A stretch of DNA of 64,000 nt from Roseomonas sp. (GCA_031180725.1 JAPSLO010000006.1:306052-370051); one strand, 5' to 3'; numbered from the stretch's first letter, positions 1 to 9,282 are shown. The notes: a model not told the origin generated them from the letters alone. Translations and numbers: made by a program.

Positions 1-569
1 GCCGCGGCCGCCGCCGGCACCACCCCCTGGAACGGCACATGCAGCAGGCGGATTCCGGCGCCGAGCGCCATCGCCTCTCCCGCCATGTGGGTGGAGGTAG
101 CGAAGCCGGCGGAGCCCCAGCTCAGATCCTCCGGATGGGCTCGGGCGTGAGCGACCATGTCCTGCAGGTTGCGGAAGGGCAAATTCGGGCGCGATACGAC
201 CAGGAAGGGGATGTTCACGACATTGGCGACGGCCGTGAAGTCATCCGTCCCGTATGAGAGGCTGCCCAGTTGGGGCGCGACCGTCAGCACGGCCGTCGCA
301 GTGTAGAGCAGCGTGTAGCCATCTGGCCGCGCCCGCTGGACATTGCCGGCGCCAATCGCCCCGCCGGCACCGCCGATGTTCTCGATAACGATGGGCTGCC
401 CGAGCAGCGTGCGCAGGCGGGCTGTCAGCGGCCGGATCTGCTGGTCGGCGCCGCCCGCCGCATAGGGAACGACGATACGGATCGGCCGGTTCGGAAATTC
501 CTGTGCGGCGGCGGCCGAAGCGCCCAACAGCGCGCAGCAGAGCGCGAAGCGGCGAAGCAGCCCGGTCAT
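1..569 (-). CDS. Bug/TctC-family periplasmic solute-binding protein (partial, cut by window edge)
   Basis: The first 189 codons are present and the 3' end lies outside the window. The start has a signal peptide (LCCALLGASAAAAQ), then NRPIRIVVPYAAGG, a QPIVIENIGGAGG segment, RARPDGYTLLYT and WGSAGFATSTHMAG, the standard Bug receptor pattern for binding a carboxylate in the periplasm. The ATG at 569 overlaps the stop of the amidohydrolase gene as ATGA, so the two are probably translated together from one message. Bug receptors were named from tripartite tricarboxylate transporters, but no TctA/TctB gene is visible, as is usual for this expanded family. The ligand cannot be told from sequence; the neighbour suggests a lactone or aromatic acid breakdown product. 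Confidence 0.9.
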   Translation of the reverse strand, partial: MTGLLRRFALCCALLGASAAAAQEFPNRPIRIVVPYAAGGADQQIRPLTARLRTLLGQPIVIENIGGAGGAIGAGNVQRARPDGYTLLYTATAVLTVAPQLGSLSYGTDDFTAVANVVNIPFLVVSRPNLPFRNLQDMVAHARAHPEDLSWGSAGFATSTHMAGEAMALGAGIRLLHVPFQGVVPAAAA

Positions 570-1429
570 GATAGCGCCTCCGGAGCATGGGCGTTCAGCC
601 GGAGCAGCCGGGCCGGCGTGCTTCCCAGCACCTTGCGGCGTTCCGCCTGGTCCGGGATCCAGCGCGATAGCAGGCTGAAAAGTGGGCCGTAATCCACGCG
701 TGTCTCCATGCGGGTGAAGGGCCAGTCGGAGCCCCACACGCAGCGATCCGGTGTGAAGGTCCGAAGAAGCGCTTCGACATAGGGCTCCACATCGGCATGG
801 GGCCATGGCTCGCGAGAGAAGCGGAACACGCCGGAGAGCTTCACCACGGCTTCGCTTTCGCGCCCGATGCGCAACAGGGCCTGGAAGCCTGGCTGGGACA
901 GCCCGCGCTCCACCACCGGCCGGCCACAGTGATCCATCACCAGCGGCGTGCGGGAGCACAGGAGATCGTCGGCAACCTCGGTCAGCAGGTCTCCGGTGTA
1001 GTGGATCTCGGCAAACCAGCCGATATCGCGCAGGCGGCGGAGCGTGCGTGCTCCCTCCGGCCCGGTCGGCATTGGGCTTGCGGGATGGTGGATGCTGAAG
1101 CGCGCCCCGACTACGCCGGCCGCATCCATCCGCCGCAGTTCGGCATCCGCGATGTCGTGGGGAATGACAGCCACACCCTTGAAGCGGCCGCCGGAGTTGG
1201 CCATGGCTTCCAGCATGTAGCGGTTGTCGGTACCATAGCCGCCCAACGGATTGATCAGCAGCGCATGCGTCACGCCATGGCTGTCCAACACCGCCTCGTA
1301 CTGCGTCGCCGTTCCGATTTCGTGGGGCAGGATCTCGTACGTGCTGCTGGGGTGGAAAGGCACGCGCTCGGGGTCGAGCACATGGGCGTGGCAATCCACC
1401 ACGAGCCCCCCGCTCTGCTGGGCTGGCAT
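566..1429 (-). CDS. Amidohydrolase family 2 protein (PDC lactonase / LigI-like)
   Basis: A 287-residue TIM-barrel metal-dependent hydrolase. Visible signatures are DCHAHVLD near residue 12, EIHYTGD near 138, VMDHCGRP near 165 and WGSDWPF near 233, the last giving the catalytic Asp. This order fits the COG3618 group, which includes 2-pyrone-4,6-dicarboxylate lactonase. The frame is open from an ATG at 1465, but the ATG at 1429 is preceded by GGGAGGACCT and is the better start. It overlaps the Bug receptor by 4 bases and is divergent from the IclR gene, which is the likely regulator. Hydrolysis of a lactone from aromatic acid breakdown is inferred; the substrate is unknown. Confidence 0.85.
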   Translation of the reverse strand: MPAQQSGGLVVDCHAHVLDPERVPFHPSSTYEILPHEIGTATQYEAVLDSHGVTHALLINPLGGYGTDNRYMLEAMANSGGRFKGVAVIPHDIADAELRRMDAAGVVGARFSIHHPASPMPTGPEGARTLRRLRDIGWFAEIHYTGDLLTEVADDLLCSRTPLVMDHCGRPVVERGLSQPGFQALLRIGRESEAVVKLSGVFRFSREPWPHADVEPYVEALLRTFTPDRCVWGSDWPFTRMETRVDYGPLFSLLSRWIPDQAERRKVLGSTPARLLRLNAHAPEALS

Positions 1430-1580
1430 AGGTCCTCCCATCGTGGCAGCGATCCTGCCGGTCATCTTGAACGCGCCTTCGGGCGTGTCCTTGCGCCCAC
1501 GGTGAGCGTTGCGCCCGGGCTACGGCAAGTGCAGCATGGGCGCGTTCCGCAGGATGGAAAGTCGGGGGCTCCGCTGCGCG

Positions 1581-2351
1581 ATGGGCGCCGTCACACCTGT
1601 CAGGGCGATTGCCCGGGCGCTTGAGCTGATCCGGATCATGAACGAGCGCACCGACAATACACTGCAATGTCTCAGCCGCCGTACGGGGCTGCCCAAGGCC
1701 ACCTTGTTCCGTCTGCTCGCCACCTTGCGCGCTGAAGGCTATGTTGCAGAGCAGCACGGTCGCGGCACCTATCGCCTGACGGACCGGGTGCGGGAGCTGA
1801 GCAGCGGCTACGGTGAGCGGCTGGCCCTCGTGCAGCAGGGCGCGCCGGTGGCTCTGCGTGTCACGCGGACCATCAAATGGCCCCTGGCAATCGGAGTGCT
1901 GGAGGAATTCTCCGTTGTTGTCCGGTACAGCACCATGCCCTACAGCCCGCTGGCGGTGCACACGACCACGGTCGGCCATCGTCATGGCCTGCTGGAATCG
2001 GCGATGGGCACAGCGTACATCGCCTTCTGCAGCAACACCGAACGCGACATCCTGCTGCGCGCGTTGGCGCGGCTCGCACCGGAAGGGCGGCTGGCCAATG
2101 AAGCCTCCGTCCGAGCTGCCTTGGCACGGGTGAGAGAGCGTGGCTATGGCCTGCGGCTTCCACGGAGAAAAGGCGACAGCGCCACGATTGCCGTGCCTAT
2201 TCCGAATGGCGAGGACATCGCGGGCGTGCTCAGCCTGACGACTTTTGGCAGCTTAATGACCCAGGACCTGATCGCACAGCACCGGCCTGTCCTGCAGGAA
2301 ACTGCCCAGGAGATCGCATCGCGGCTGGCGAAGGTGGAGGCGCCGGATTGA
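1581..2351 (+). CDS. IclR-family transcriptional regulator
   Basis: 256 residues from the ATG at 1581. An N-terminal winged helix (TPVRAIARALELIRIMNE, then LPKATLFRLLATLRAEGYV) is followed by a GAF-like effector domain ending in VPIPNGEDIAGVLSLTTF. It resembles the MhpR/PcaR branch that controls aromatic acid catabolism. In-frame ATGs at 1536 and 1554 would lengthen it slightly; 1581 fits the usual family N-terminus. It is divergent from the amidohydrolase-Bug pair and upstream of cupin, RidA and RraA genes on its own strand, so control of both arms is the natural inference. The effector is unknown. Confidence 0.88.
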   Translation: MGAVTPVRAIARALELIRIMNERTDNTLQCLSRRTGLPKATLFRLLATLRAEGYVAEQHGRGTYRLTDRVRELSSGYGERLALVQQGAPVALRVTRTIKWPLAIGVLEEFSVVVRYSTMPYSPLAVHTTTVGHRHGLLESAMGTAYIAFCSNTERDILLRALARLAPEGRLANEASVRAALARVRERGYGLRLPRRKGDSATIAVPIPNGEDIAGVLSLTTFGSLMTQDLIAQHRPVLQETAQEIASRLAKVEAPD

Positions 2352-2462
2352 GCCAGCCTGGCGCCACCGCCCGTCATTCCACAGCGCGGAAAATGCCGGC
2401 AGAGCAGGTCGCCCGGGCCAGGGCGACTGCTATGCTTCCGGCAACGCGCGCGGGAGGTAGCG

Positions 2463-2798
2463 ATGGTCGTGCACAGCGTGAACTGGGACGGCGTCCCGTG
2501 GCAGCCGATCCGAGGCGGCATGGAGCGGAAGACCTTTACCGGCGAGGGCGCAACGCTCGCGCTTCACCGCATCCAGCCGGGGCATGAACTGCTTCCCCAC
2601 GCACATCACTACGAGCAGATCGTCTATTTGCTGAGTGGGCGCGCCTTCTTCCATGTGGGGAGCGAGCGCCACAGGATGGAGGCCGGCTCGCTTCTCGTCG
2701 TCCCTCCCGATGTCGAGCACTACATCGAGGTAATCGGCCCCGAAGAAGTCATCGAGCTCGACGTCTTTACGCCCAAACGCCCCGAGTATGGCGGTTGA
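2463..2798 (+). CDS. Small cupin-domain protein
   Basis: 111 residues forming a single cupin barrel. The first metal motif is HAHHYEQIVYLLSG (residues about 41-54), with the later GSLLVVPPDVEH supplying the second His. A GGGAGGT ribosome site precedes the ATG. It lies 12 bases before the RidA-like gene, so the two probably share a transcript. Single-domain cupins act as small dioxygenases, isomerases or sensors; nothing here separates these. Position in the catabolic cluster suggests handling of a labile ring-cleavage or enol intermediate. Confidence 0.85.
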   Translation: MVVHSVNWDGVPWQPIRGGMERKTFTGEGATLALHRIQPGHELLPHAHHYEQIVYLLSGRAFFHVGSERHRMEAGSLLVVPPDVEHYIEVIGPEEVIELDVFTPKRPEYGG

Positions 2799-2810
2799 AG
2801 GAGAGATGCG

Positions 2811-3194
2811 ATGACACGGCGCGTCAGCATCGATGTGGATAGCGCATCGCACCGGAATCCGATCCCCGCTGCGTGCCGCATGGGCCCGTTGTTGGTGTCC
2901 GGCCTGATCAGCGGAACGGATCCGGACACCGGCAAGCTCGGCAAGGACCTGGCGGAGCAGTCGCGCTACATGTTCGCGCAGATGCGCCGCATCCTGGAAG
3001 CTGCTGGCAGCAGCCCGGAAAGCGTGGTGAAGGTGAATGTCTGGATGCGCGACCGCAACCAGCGCGGCGCGATCAATCCGGCCTGGTTCGAGATGTTTCC
3101 CGATCCCCATGCACGGCCTGCCCGCCAGTCCATGCAGGCGGAACTCGAGGAGGGGAAGCTCGTGCAGTGTGACTTCCTGGCCTTCATCACATGA
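2811..3194 (+). CDS. RidA-family (YjgF/YER057c/UK114) protein
   Basis: 127 residues with the chorismate-mutase-like RidA fold. The features are GPLLVSGLISGTDPDTG, DLAEQSRYMFAQMRRILEAAG, VVKVNVWMRD and HARPARQSM, whose second Arg aligns with the substrate-carboxylate Arg of RidA. Family members deaminate reactive enamines/imines or hydrolyse related acids. AAGGAGAG lies just upstream of the ATG. The next frame opens with an ATGA overlap at 3191, although the RraA gene probably starts further down at 3233. Given its company in a catabolic operon this is more likely a pathway-specific member than housekeeping RidA. Confidence 0.88.
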   Translation: MTRRVSIDVDSASHRNPIPAACRMGPLLVSGLISGTDPDTGKLGKDLAEQSRYMFAQMRRILEAAGSSPESVVKVNVWMRDRNQRGAINPAWFEMFPDPHARPARQSMQAELEEGKLVQCDFLAFIT

Positions 3195-3232
3195 CCTGCC
3201 AGGCTGACAGCCGCGCGAAAGGGAGTGAGGAC

Positions 3233-3958
3233 ATGACCGGCCTGTCCGCGGAGACGTTCGCGCAGCTTCACCAGGTTTCCACGGCGACGCTGACGACGCA
3301 GCTCTTCCGGCGGGGCCTGCGCAACGCCTTCGTTCAGGGCGTGCGGCCGCTGTCACCGCAGCGGCATAGGCTCATCGGGCCCGCCTTCACGCTCCGCTAC
3401 ATCCCGGCCAGGGAGGATGTGGACGCTTACGGCGCCCAGCCCGATCCGAATGCATTGCAGCGCGAGGCAATCGAGGCAGTGCCGCCCGGGCATGTGCTGG
3501 TTATGGATTGCCGCTGCGATGCGCGCGCCGCTTCCGCTGGCGATATCTATGTGACACGACTGCAGGCCCGCGGCGCCGCGGGCATCGTCTCGGATGGCGG
3601 CATCCGCGACAGCGCGACTGTAGCGCAGAGCGGCTTTCCCGTGTTCTGCGCCGGGCCGAGCGCGCCGACCAACCGGGTCCTGCACCATGCTGCCGACTAC
3701 GGCCGGCCGGTCGGCTGCGGCGGCGTGGCCGTCTATCCCGGGGATATCATCGTCGGCGATGCGGACGGCGTGGCGGTGATCCCGCGCGCCATGGTCGAGG
3801 ATGTCGCGCGCGATGCCGCGGAGCAGGAGGAGCTTGAGGCTTTCATCCAGCTTCGGGTGGCACGCGGCGATCCGCTGCCTGGCCTCTATCCGGTGAACGA
3901 GAAGACCCGCGCTGCCTATGAGGCGTGGCGTCGCGCCAACTCGGTTGCCGGCACCTGA
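3233..3958 (+). CDS. RraA-family protein (HMG/CHA aldolase or decarboxylase-like)
   Basis: 241 residues from the ATG at 3233, which follows GGGAGTGAGG; an in-frame ATG at 3191 overlapping the RidA stop is possible but lacks such a site. Motifs include ALQREAIEAVPPGHVLVMDC, AGIVSDGGIRDSATV (the aldolase-type G-x-x-RD signature) and GDIIVGDADGVAVIP. Bacterial RraA relatives are either RNase E inhibitors of about 160 residues or divalent-metal 4-hydroxy-4-methyl-2-oxoglutarate/oxaloacetate-type lyases of 220-240 residues. Length and context favour the lyase type. It is the last gene of the cluster; the sequence then degenerates. Confidence 0.85.
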   Translation: MTGLSAETFAQLHQVSTATLTTQLFRRGLRNAFVQGVRPLSPQRHRLIGPAFTLRYIPAREDVDAYGAQPDPNALQREAIEAVPPGHVLVMDCRCDARAASAGDIYVTRLQARGAAGIVSDGGIRDSATVAQSGFPVFCAGPSAPTNRVLHHAADYGRPVGCGGVAVYPGDIIVGDADGVAVIPRAMVEDVARDAAEQEELEAFIQLRVARGDPLPGLYPVNEKTRAAYEAWRRANSVAGT

Positions 3959-4277
3959 CGGATGTGACTTGTTGGCTGTTGAGGGAGCAGCGGGTGATGC
4001 GTGTCACCTGTCATGGTCGGGAGTGACCGGTCAGAGCAGCCTGCCGGGCCGACAGGGTGCCTGAAGGAGTGGTGCTCCACCCGGGCCGGTTCGGCGGGTC
4101 AGGACGAGAAGCTCAGGTCCACCGTCGGCCGATGCGACTGTCTCGGGCCTTTTGGAGGCGCTGCTCAAGCACTCTGCGAGCTGTCGCAGGACGGGTAGGG
4201 GAGGACAGAGCCGCCTCTATGTGCGCGCCCATGATGGTAGGGTTGGAGGCGGATAGGAGGCATCATAGGCTCCGGTC
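3959..4277 (+). other. Gene-free stretch, probably eroded DNA
   Basis: 319 bases between the RraA gene and the SRAP-like gene. Short open frames here (for example 4057-4299) lack convincing ribosome sites, codon pattern or family resemblance. Base composition is visibly less GC-rich than the flanks. I see no tRNA, repeat or clear terminator. It may be the remains of a mobile insertion at the 3' side of tRNA-Glu. Confidence 0.4.
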
Positions 4278-4814
4278 ATGTGCAACCTCTACTCCATGAC
4301 CAAGGGCCAGCAGGCGATCCGCGACTTGGTGAGGCCCTGGAAGGACAGCACGGGCAACCTACCGCCGCTACCCGGCATTTTCCCAGACTACCCGACGCCA
4401 ATCGTGCGCAACACGCCGGACGGGCGCGAGCTGGCCATGGTGCGCTGGGGCATGCCGTCGCCGGCCTCCGCGCTGAAAGGCAAGAAGACGGACCCTGGCG
4501 TGACGAACGTCCGCAACACCAGTTCGCCGCACTGGCGGCGCTGGCTGGCCGAGGCGCATCGCTGTGTCGTGCCGTTCACTTCGTTCAGCGAGTTCAACAA
4601 GGCTGCCGGTGGCGACATCTGGTTCGCGTTGGATGACGAGCGGCCCTTGGCCTTCTTCGCCGGCATTTGGACTCCGCAGTGGACCAGCGTGCGGAAGCTG
4701 AAAGAAGGCGAGGTCACGACGGACCTCTTCTCCTTCTTGACGACGGAGCCGAACGCCGAGGTCGGCGCGATCCACCCGAAGGCCATGTCGGCGTCCCTGG
4801 ACCGCTCAAGTTAG
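4278..4814 (+). CDS. SRAP (YedK/HMCES-type) DNA-protein crosslink protein, 3'-truncated
   Basis: 178 residues of a SOS-response-associated peptidase. The family normally exposes a catalytic Cys2 (here MCNLYS) that crosslinks to abasic sites in single-stranded DNA. The other active-site positions appear present: Asn in VRNTSSPHW, Glu in FTSFSEFN and His in GAIHPKAM. Family proteins run to roughly 200-230 residues and continue after HPKAM with about 40 more. Here the frame leaves the family at once (SASLDRSS, stop), so the C-terminus has been lost by a break or recombination. It may still fold, because the active residues come before the break. It lies in a gene-poor patch next to tRNA-Glu. Confidence 0.8.
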   Translation: MCNLYSMTKGQQAIRDLVRPWKDSTGNLPPLPGIFPDYPTPIVRNTPDGRELAMVRWGMPSPASALKGKKTDPGVTNVRNTSSPHWRRWLAEAHRCVVPFTSFSEFNKAAGGDIWFALDDERPLAFFAGIWTPQWTSVRKLKEGEVTTDLFSFLTTEPNAEVGAIHPKAMSASLDRSS

Positions 4815-4972
4815 CCTAACGCGTTGCTGCGCGGCTCAGCTCCGTCCTACAGCAGTCTGGGGACTACCCGGTGACGAACTCCTACCTTATCGGCTTCAGC
4901 GCGCTACGGTGACTGCTACGAAATCGAGCGGTCGCCCGACATAAGTCCTTGATCTTCCGTTATTTTCCGATT

Positions 4973-5048
4973 TGGCGTCCCCAACGGGATTCGAACCCGT
5001 GTTACCAACGTGAAAGGCTGGTGTCCTAGGCCTCTAGACGATGGGGAC
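4973..5048 (-). tRNA. tRNA-Glu (anticodon UUC)
   Basis: Read on the minus strand, the acceptor arm GTCCCCA pairs with TGGGGAC. The anticodon loop is CTTTCAC, giving anticodon TTC, and the T arm contains GGTTCGAATCC. The discriminator base is G and CCA is encoded (complement of 4973-4975). The cloverleaf is complete and 76 bases long. The degraded region 3959-4972 lies directly on its 3' side, the usual place for tRNA-targeted integration. Confidence 0.95.
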
Positions 5049-5209
5049 GGACAAGGGGCGTATGGCCGCCGCGGGCGGTAGGGTCAAGCCCTGGCCCCGG
5101 CGAAACAGCATCGTGCCACAGGCCTGGCCGCGGTGAGACCAAGCGCACCGGAAAAGGGGATGCCAGGCCACCGGATTCGCGCTGTGATGACGGCGGAGGT
5201 ACTCGAGAC

Positions 5210-6187
5210 ATGACCACCCTCAGCCGCCGCTCGGCACTCGCCCTGCCATTGGCCGGCGTCCTGCCGCGCCCATCCCTGGCGCAAGCCTGGCCCACACGTC
5301 CCATCCGTATCGTGGTGGCCTTCGGCACCGGGGGAGGAACGGACATCACCACCCGCATCCTGGCGCCACGTCTTTCGGAAATCCTCGGCCAGCCCGTGGT
5401 GGTGGAGAACCGCGTGGGCGCCGGGGGCACGGTGGGCGCCGACTATGTCGCCAAGCAGCCACCCAATGGCGAGACCTTCCTGCTCGCCACCGTCTCCAAC
5501 ATGGCGCTGGCCCTCGGGCTCTATTCCCGGCTTCCTTATGACCCGGTGAAGGATCTGGTGGGCGTCGCGCCCACCGTGTTCATCCCGATCGGCCTGGCAG
5601 CCTCGGCCAAGCTGGGCGCGAACACGGCGCAGGACTTCATCGCCCTCCTCCGCGCCAATCCGGGACGTTTCAGCTATGGCAGCGCGGGGGCGGGCACCTC
5701 GGGCCACATCGCCTCCTCGGCCTTCCTCTCCCGCATCGGCGCCCGGGCGGAACATGTGCCGTACCGGAACCCCGGTCAGACCTACCTGGCGCTGCAGCAA
5801 GGCGAGATCGCCTTCACCAGCGACATCCCCTCGCTGCTCGCGCCCTTCCACCGCGATGGCTCCGCCCGGCTGATGTTCGTGGCGACCGACGAGCGCAGCC
5901 CGGCCGCACCGGACGTGCCAACGGCGCGCGAAGTCGGGCTCGGCGACTACAAGGCCTATTCCTGGTACGGCATCTACGCGCCGGCCGGCACGCCGCAGCC
6001 GATCGTCAGCCGCATGGCGGCCGCCATCGAGCAGGCGCTGTCGGACCCCGCCATCTCCAACCGCTTCGACGAGATGGGCACCCCCGCCATGCGCGGCTGG
6101 ACACCCCAGCGTTTCGCGGATTTCCTGAAAAGCGAGATCGATCTCTGGGTGCCGCTGGTGCGCGCCAGCGGGGCGCGGGCCGACTAG
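5210..6187 (+). CDS. Bug/TctC-family periplasmic solute-binding protein
   Basis: 325 residues with an N-terminal export signal containing SRRSALALPL and ending near LAQA, possibly Tat-type. The body shows the family pattern: TRPIRIVVAFGTGGGTD, QPVVVENRVGAGG, YGSAGAGTSGH, AEHVPYRNPGQ and late PDVPTAREVG. It binds a carboxylate-type ligand in the periplasm. It stands alone between tRNA-Glu and a minus-strand unknown gene, with no transporter membrane genes alongside, so its partner permease must be elsewhere or it has a sensing role. Confidence 0.93.
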   Translation: MTTLSRRSALALPLAGVLPRPSLAQAWPTRPIRIVVAFGTGGGTDITTRILAPRLSEILGQPVVVENRVGAGGTVGADYVAKQPPNGETFLLATVSNMALALGLYSRLPYDPVKDLVGVAPTVFIPIGLAASAKLGANTAQDFIALLRANPGRFSYGSAGAGTSGHIASSAFLSRIGARAEHVPYRNPGQTYLALQQGEIAFTSDIPSLLAPFHRDGSARLMFVATDERSPAAPDVPTAREVGLGDYKAYSWYGIYAPAGTPQPIVSRMAAAIEQALSDPAISNRFDEMGTPAMRGWTPQRFADFLKSEIDLWVPLVRASGARAD

Positions 6188-6204
6188 GCCGCTCGCGCGG
6201 CCGT

Positions 6205-6561
6205 TCAAGCCGCGCGGCGCGCGCTGCCGCAGGAGGCGTCCCGCACGCCGGTCGCCCAGCGCGAGGCAGCGGCCAGGAAAGCATCCAGCTCGGCCGGGCT
6301 CAGCGATTCGACATGCTCCGCGGCCGTGGTCACGTGCGGATCCCAGCTGCGCGCGATGCGCAGCACCAGGCTGGCGCCGGGCCCTTGCGCGGCTTCACGT
6401 GGCGCAAGGGCCAGCAGACGCCGGGCCATCACCAGCACACGTTCCGCCGCATCGAGGCGCATGCGTTCCACCAGGCCGGGGCCAGCCAACTCGGCCACTG
6501 CAGCCAGGGCGCGATTGCGCTCGGCCTGCCCGGAATGCTGCGCCACGATCTCCGGCATCAT
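6205..6561 (-). CDS. Uncharacterised small helical protein
   Basis: 118 residues from the ATG at 6561, which follows GGGAG at good spacing; a second ATG follows directly. The chain is Ala/Arg/Glu-rich and predicted mostly helical (IVAQHSGQAERNRALAAVAEL, LDAAERVLVMARRLLALA). It has no signal peptide or membrane span. I do not recognise the family. It is convergent with the Bug receptor, ending 17 bases from its stop. Phasin-like or regulatory roles are possible but unsupported. Confidence 0.6.
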   Translation of the reverse strand: MMPEIVAQHSGQAERNRALAAVAELAGPGLVERMRLDAAERVLVMARRLLALAPREAAQGPGASLVLRIARSWDPHVTTAAEHVESLSPAELDAFLAAASRWATGVRDASCGSARRAA

Positions 6562-6812
6562 CAAAGTCTCCCACTGGCATCTGGTTGGCGAAGGGGTGGG
6601 CCGGTCGCGTGAACCCGGGCCCCAGGCCGTCCCGCACCCTCTTCCGGGCGGTGTCACGGCCTTCCCTCGGATGGGGACGCGCCAGGGGCGGGGCAAGTCT
6701 CCGCCTCACGGCATTTCTACTTCGTTGTCCTGCGCGGCACGCAGGCGCCAGCAGGCGCGGTTGACGCCACCGCGCCCGGGCCCCAGCCTGCCACGCAGGA
6801 GTTCCGATTGCC

Positions 6813-7829
6813 GTGGCCGAAACGCAGACGCTTCCCGAGGTTTCCGCTCTGCATGCGGCGACCCTGACTCTCGACACGCATGTGGACATTCCCTGGCCGG
6901 ACACGCCGGACCCGGCTGGCGAGACGCAGCGCCGGGTGGACTTCCCGAAAATGCGGCGCGGCGGGCTCGGCGCCGTGGTCTTCATCGCCTACCTGCCCCA
7001 GGGGCCGCTGACCCCGGAGGGCCACGCCGCCGCCGCTGAGCGGGCAGAAGCCATGCTCCGCCACATCCGCGCCACCGCCGAGGACCCCGGCCGCGCCTTC
7101 TGCGCCGATGCCGACTCGCTGGAGGCTGCCAAGGCGGCTGGCCGCCTGGCCGTGCTTTCGGCCGTGGAGAACGGCTATGCGATGGGAGAAGACCTGACGC
7201 GGCTGATTGCCTGGCGGCGGCTGGGTGCCATCTATGTCACCCTGACCCATAATGGCCACAACCTGCTGGCCGACAGTGCCATCCCACGCAAGGATCTGGG
7301 CGACGGCCCAACGCGCCATGGCGGACTCTCCGAACTCGGCCACCGAGCCGTTGCGGAGATGAACCGGGTGGGGTTGCTGGTGGATGTCAGCCACGCCTCG
7401 CGCGACGCCATGCTGCAGGCGGCGGCGGTCTCTCGCTCGCCCATCGTGGCGACCCATGCCTGCTGCCGCGCGCTGTGCGATCATCCGCGCAACCTGGACG
7501 ACGCGCAGCTCGACACGCTGAGGGATGTCGGGGGGCTTGTGCAGATTACCGCCGTGCCCGCCTTCCTCCGCAAGGGCGCCAGCCAGGCGACCGTTGCCGA
7601 CTACGTGGATCACCTGGACTACGCCGTGCGCCGCATCGGCCTGATGCATGTCGGCATTTCGTCGGATTTCGATGGTGGCGGCTGGCTGACGGACTGGCCC
7701 GACGCCGCCCATTCGGCGGCGCTCACCGCCGAATTGCAGCGCCGTGGCTACGACGCCCAGGCCATCGACCTGCTCTGGAGCGGCAACTTCCGCCGCCTGA
7801 TGCGCCGCGCCCAGGCTCTGGCCGAGTAA
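6813..7829 (+). CDS. Membrane dipeptidase family (M19) peptidase
   Basis: 338 residues from a GTG start with AGGAG about 10 bases upstream. Zinc ligands of the M19 family are visible: HVD in LDTHVDIPW (about residue 23), Glu in AVENGYAMG, His in DVSHAS, His in ATHACCRAL, and Asp in GISSDFDGGG. The fold is an amidohydrolase-type barrel that cleaves dipeptides and, in some members, beta-lactams. There is no export signal or anchor, as in other bacterial members. It is monocistronic, with aroC convergent on the other strand. Confidence 0.93.
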   Translation: MAETQTLPEVSALHAATLTLDTHVDIPWPDTPDPAGETQRRVDFPKMRRGGLGAVVFIAYLPQGPLTPEGHAAAAERAEAMLRHIRATAEDPGRAFCADADSLEAAKAAGRLAVLSAVENGYAMGEDLTRLIAWRRLGAIYVTLTHNGHNLLADSAIPRKDLGDGPTRHGGLSELGHRAVAEMNRVGLLVDVSHASRDAMLQAAAVSRSPIVATHACCRALCDHPRNLDDAQLDTLRDVGGLVQITAVPAFLRKGASQATVADYVDHLDYAVRRIGLMHVGISSDFDGGGWLTDWPDAAHSAALTAELQRRGYDAQAIDLLWSGNFRRLMRRAQALAE

Positions 7830-7911
7830 AGCGCGGCTGCGGCCCGCTGGGTGTTCCGGGGCGCTGCCTCCGGACGCCCGCCGGTAGCGGTGGCCGCCCC
7901 GGAGCCCGCCG

Positions 7912-9015
7912 TCAGTTGCGTGGCAACCGTGCCTGGCTCGGAGCGTCCGGGTTCTGGGCACGGTGGCGCAACAGATGATCGGCGAGCACCAGGGCCACCA
8001 TGGCCTCGCCCACCGGCACGGCGCGGATGCCGACGCAGGGGTCGTGGCGGCCTTTGGTCAGGATTTCCACCTCCTGCCCGAAGCGATCCACGGATCTGCG
8101 GGGGGTGAGAATGGAGCTGGTGGGTTTCACCGCAAAGCGCGCCACCACGGGCTGGCCAGTGGAGATGCCGCCCAGGATGCCGCCGGCGTGGTTGCTTTCG
8201 AAGCGCACTAGGCCGTCCGGGTCCATGCGCATCTCATCGGCGTTCTCTTCGCCGGTGAAGGCAGCGGCAGCGAAGCCGGCGCCGATTTCCACACCCTTCA
8301 CGGCATTGACGGACATCAGCGCGGCAGCCAGGTCGGAATCCAGCTTGCCGTAGACGGGGGCGCCGAGGCCCGGGGGCACGCCTTCGGCCACCACCTCGAT
8401 GATGGCGCCCAAGCTGCTGCCGGATTTGCGGGCAGCGGAGAGTTTCTGCTCCCAGCGGTCGGCGGCGTCGGGGTCTGGGCAGAAGAAGGGGTTCTGGTCC
8501 ACCTGCGCCCAGTCCCATTTCGTCCTGTCCACCCAGTCGCCACCGATGCAGACCAGGGCGCCGCGGATGGTGACGCCTTCCAGCAGCTTGCGCGCGACGG
8601 CGCCGGCGGCGACGCGCATGGCGGTTTCCCGGGCGGAGGAGCGGCCGCCGCCGCGGTAGTCGCGAATGCCGTATTTCAGCTCATAGGTCAGGTCGGCATG
8701 GCCGGGGCGGAAGCGGTCCTTGATCTCGCCGTAGTCCTTGCTGCGCTGGTCCTGGTTCTCGATCAGCAGGGAAATGGGCGTGCCTGTGGTCACGCCCTCG
8801 AAGGTGCCGGAGAGGATGCGGACCTGATCCGGCTCCTGGCGCTGGGTGACGAACTTGCTCAGGCCCGGGCGGCGGCGGTCCAGGAAAGGCTGGATATCGG
8901 CTTCTGTCAGGGGGATGCGGGGCGGGCAGCCATCCACCACGCAGCCGATGGCCGCACCATGCGACTCGCCCCAGGTGGTGACTCGGAAGAGGTGGCCGAA
9001 GCTATTATGGCTCAT
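7912..9015 (-). CDS. aroC: Chorismate synthase
   Basis: 367 residues, normal for the enzyme. It converts 5-enolpyruvylshikimate-3-phosphate to chorismate using reduced FMN, the last step of the shikimate pathway. Hallmarks are [15 protein letters not shown] at the N-terminus, [20 protein letters not shown] and [15 protein letters not shown] near the C-terminus. The ATG at 9015 follows a strong purine run (GGGAGGGGAAGG); the upstream ATG at 9072 in the same frame is not supported. fabI lies upstream on the same strand, separated by 267 bases. Confidence 0.97.
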   Translation of the reverse strand: MSHNSFGHLFRVTTWGESHGAAIGCVVDGCPPRIPLTEADIQPFLDRRRPGLSKFVTQRQEPDQVRILSGTFEGVTTGTPISLLIENQDQRSKDYGEIKDRFRPGHADLTYELKYGIRDYRGGGRSSARETAMRVAAGAVARKLLEGVTIRGALVCIGGDWVDRTKWDWAQVDQNPFFCPDPDAADRWEQKLSAARKSGSSLGAIIEVVAEGVPPGLGAPVYGKLDSDLAAALMSVNAVKGVEIGAGFAAAAFTGEENADEMRMDPDGLVRFESNHAGGILGGISTGQPVVARFAVKPTSSILTPRRSVDRFGQEVEILTKGRHDPCVGIRAVPVGEAMVALVLADHLLRHRAQNPDAPSQARLPRN

Positions 9016-9282
9016 GTGGAACCTTCCCCTCCCATAGGCTGTCCTGCCGATCGCGCTGCCGGCCTGAGGCACCGGGGCAGCCGTGCACGAGGCGGGCGGC
9101 GAGGTCAGCCTGTCGCCCCATTGCGAAGGTCGGCCGGTGCCCTTCCTGGATTACCGGCATCTCAACGATGGTCGCCGCGGCGGCCTGGGCGGGCCGGGCT
9201 GCCGCAAGCCCGATGGCCGCTGCGCCGGCTGGCGCAACAACCCCATGCCGGCCTGCTTCGCGCGACCCCGGCGCTGACACCT

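Noticed and set aside
4057..4299. 80-codon frame upstream of the SRAP gene
   Set aside because: No ribosome site or family pattern; overlaps the SRAP start.
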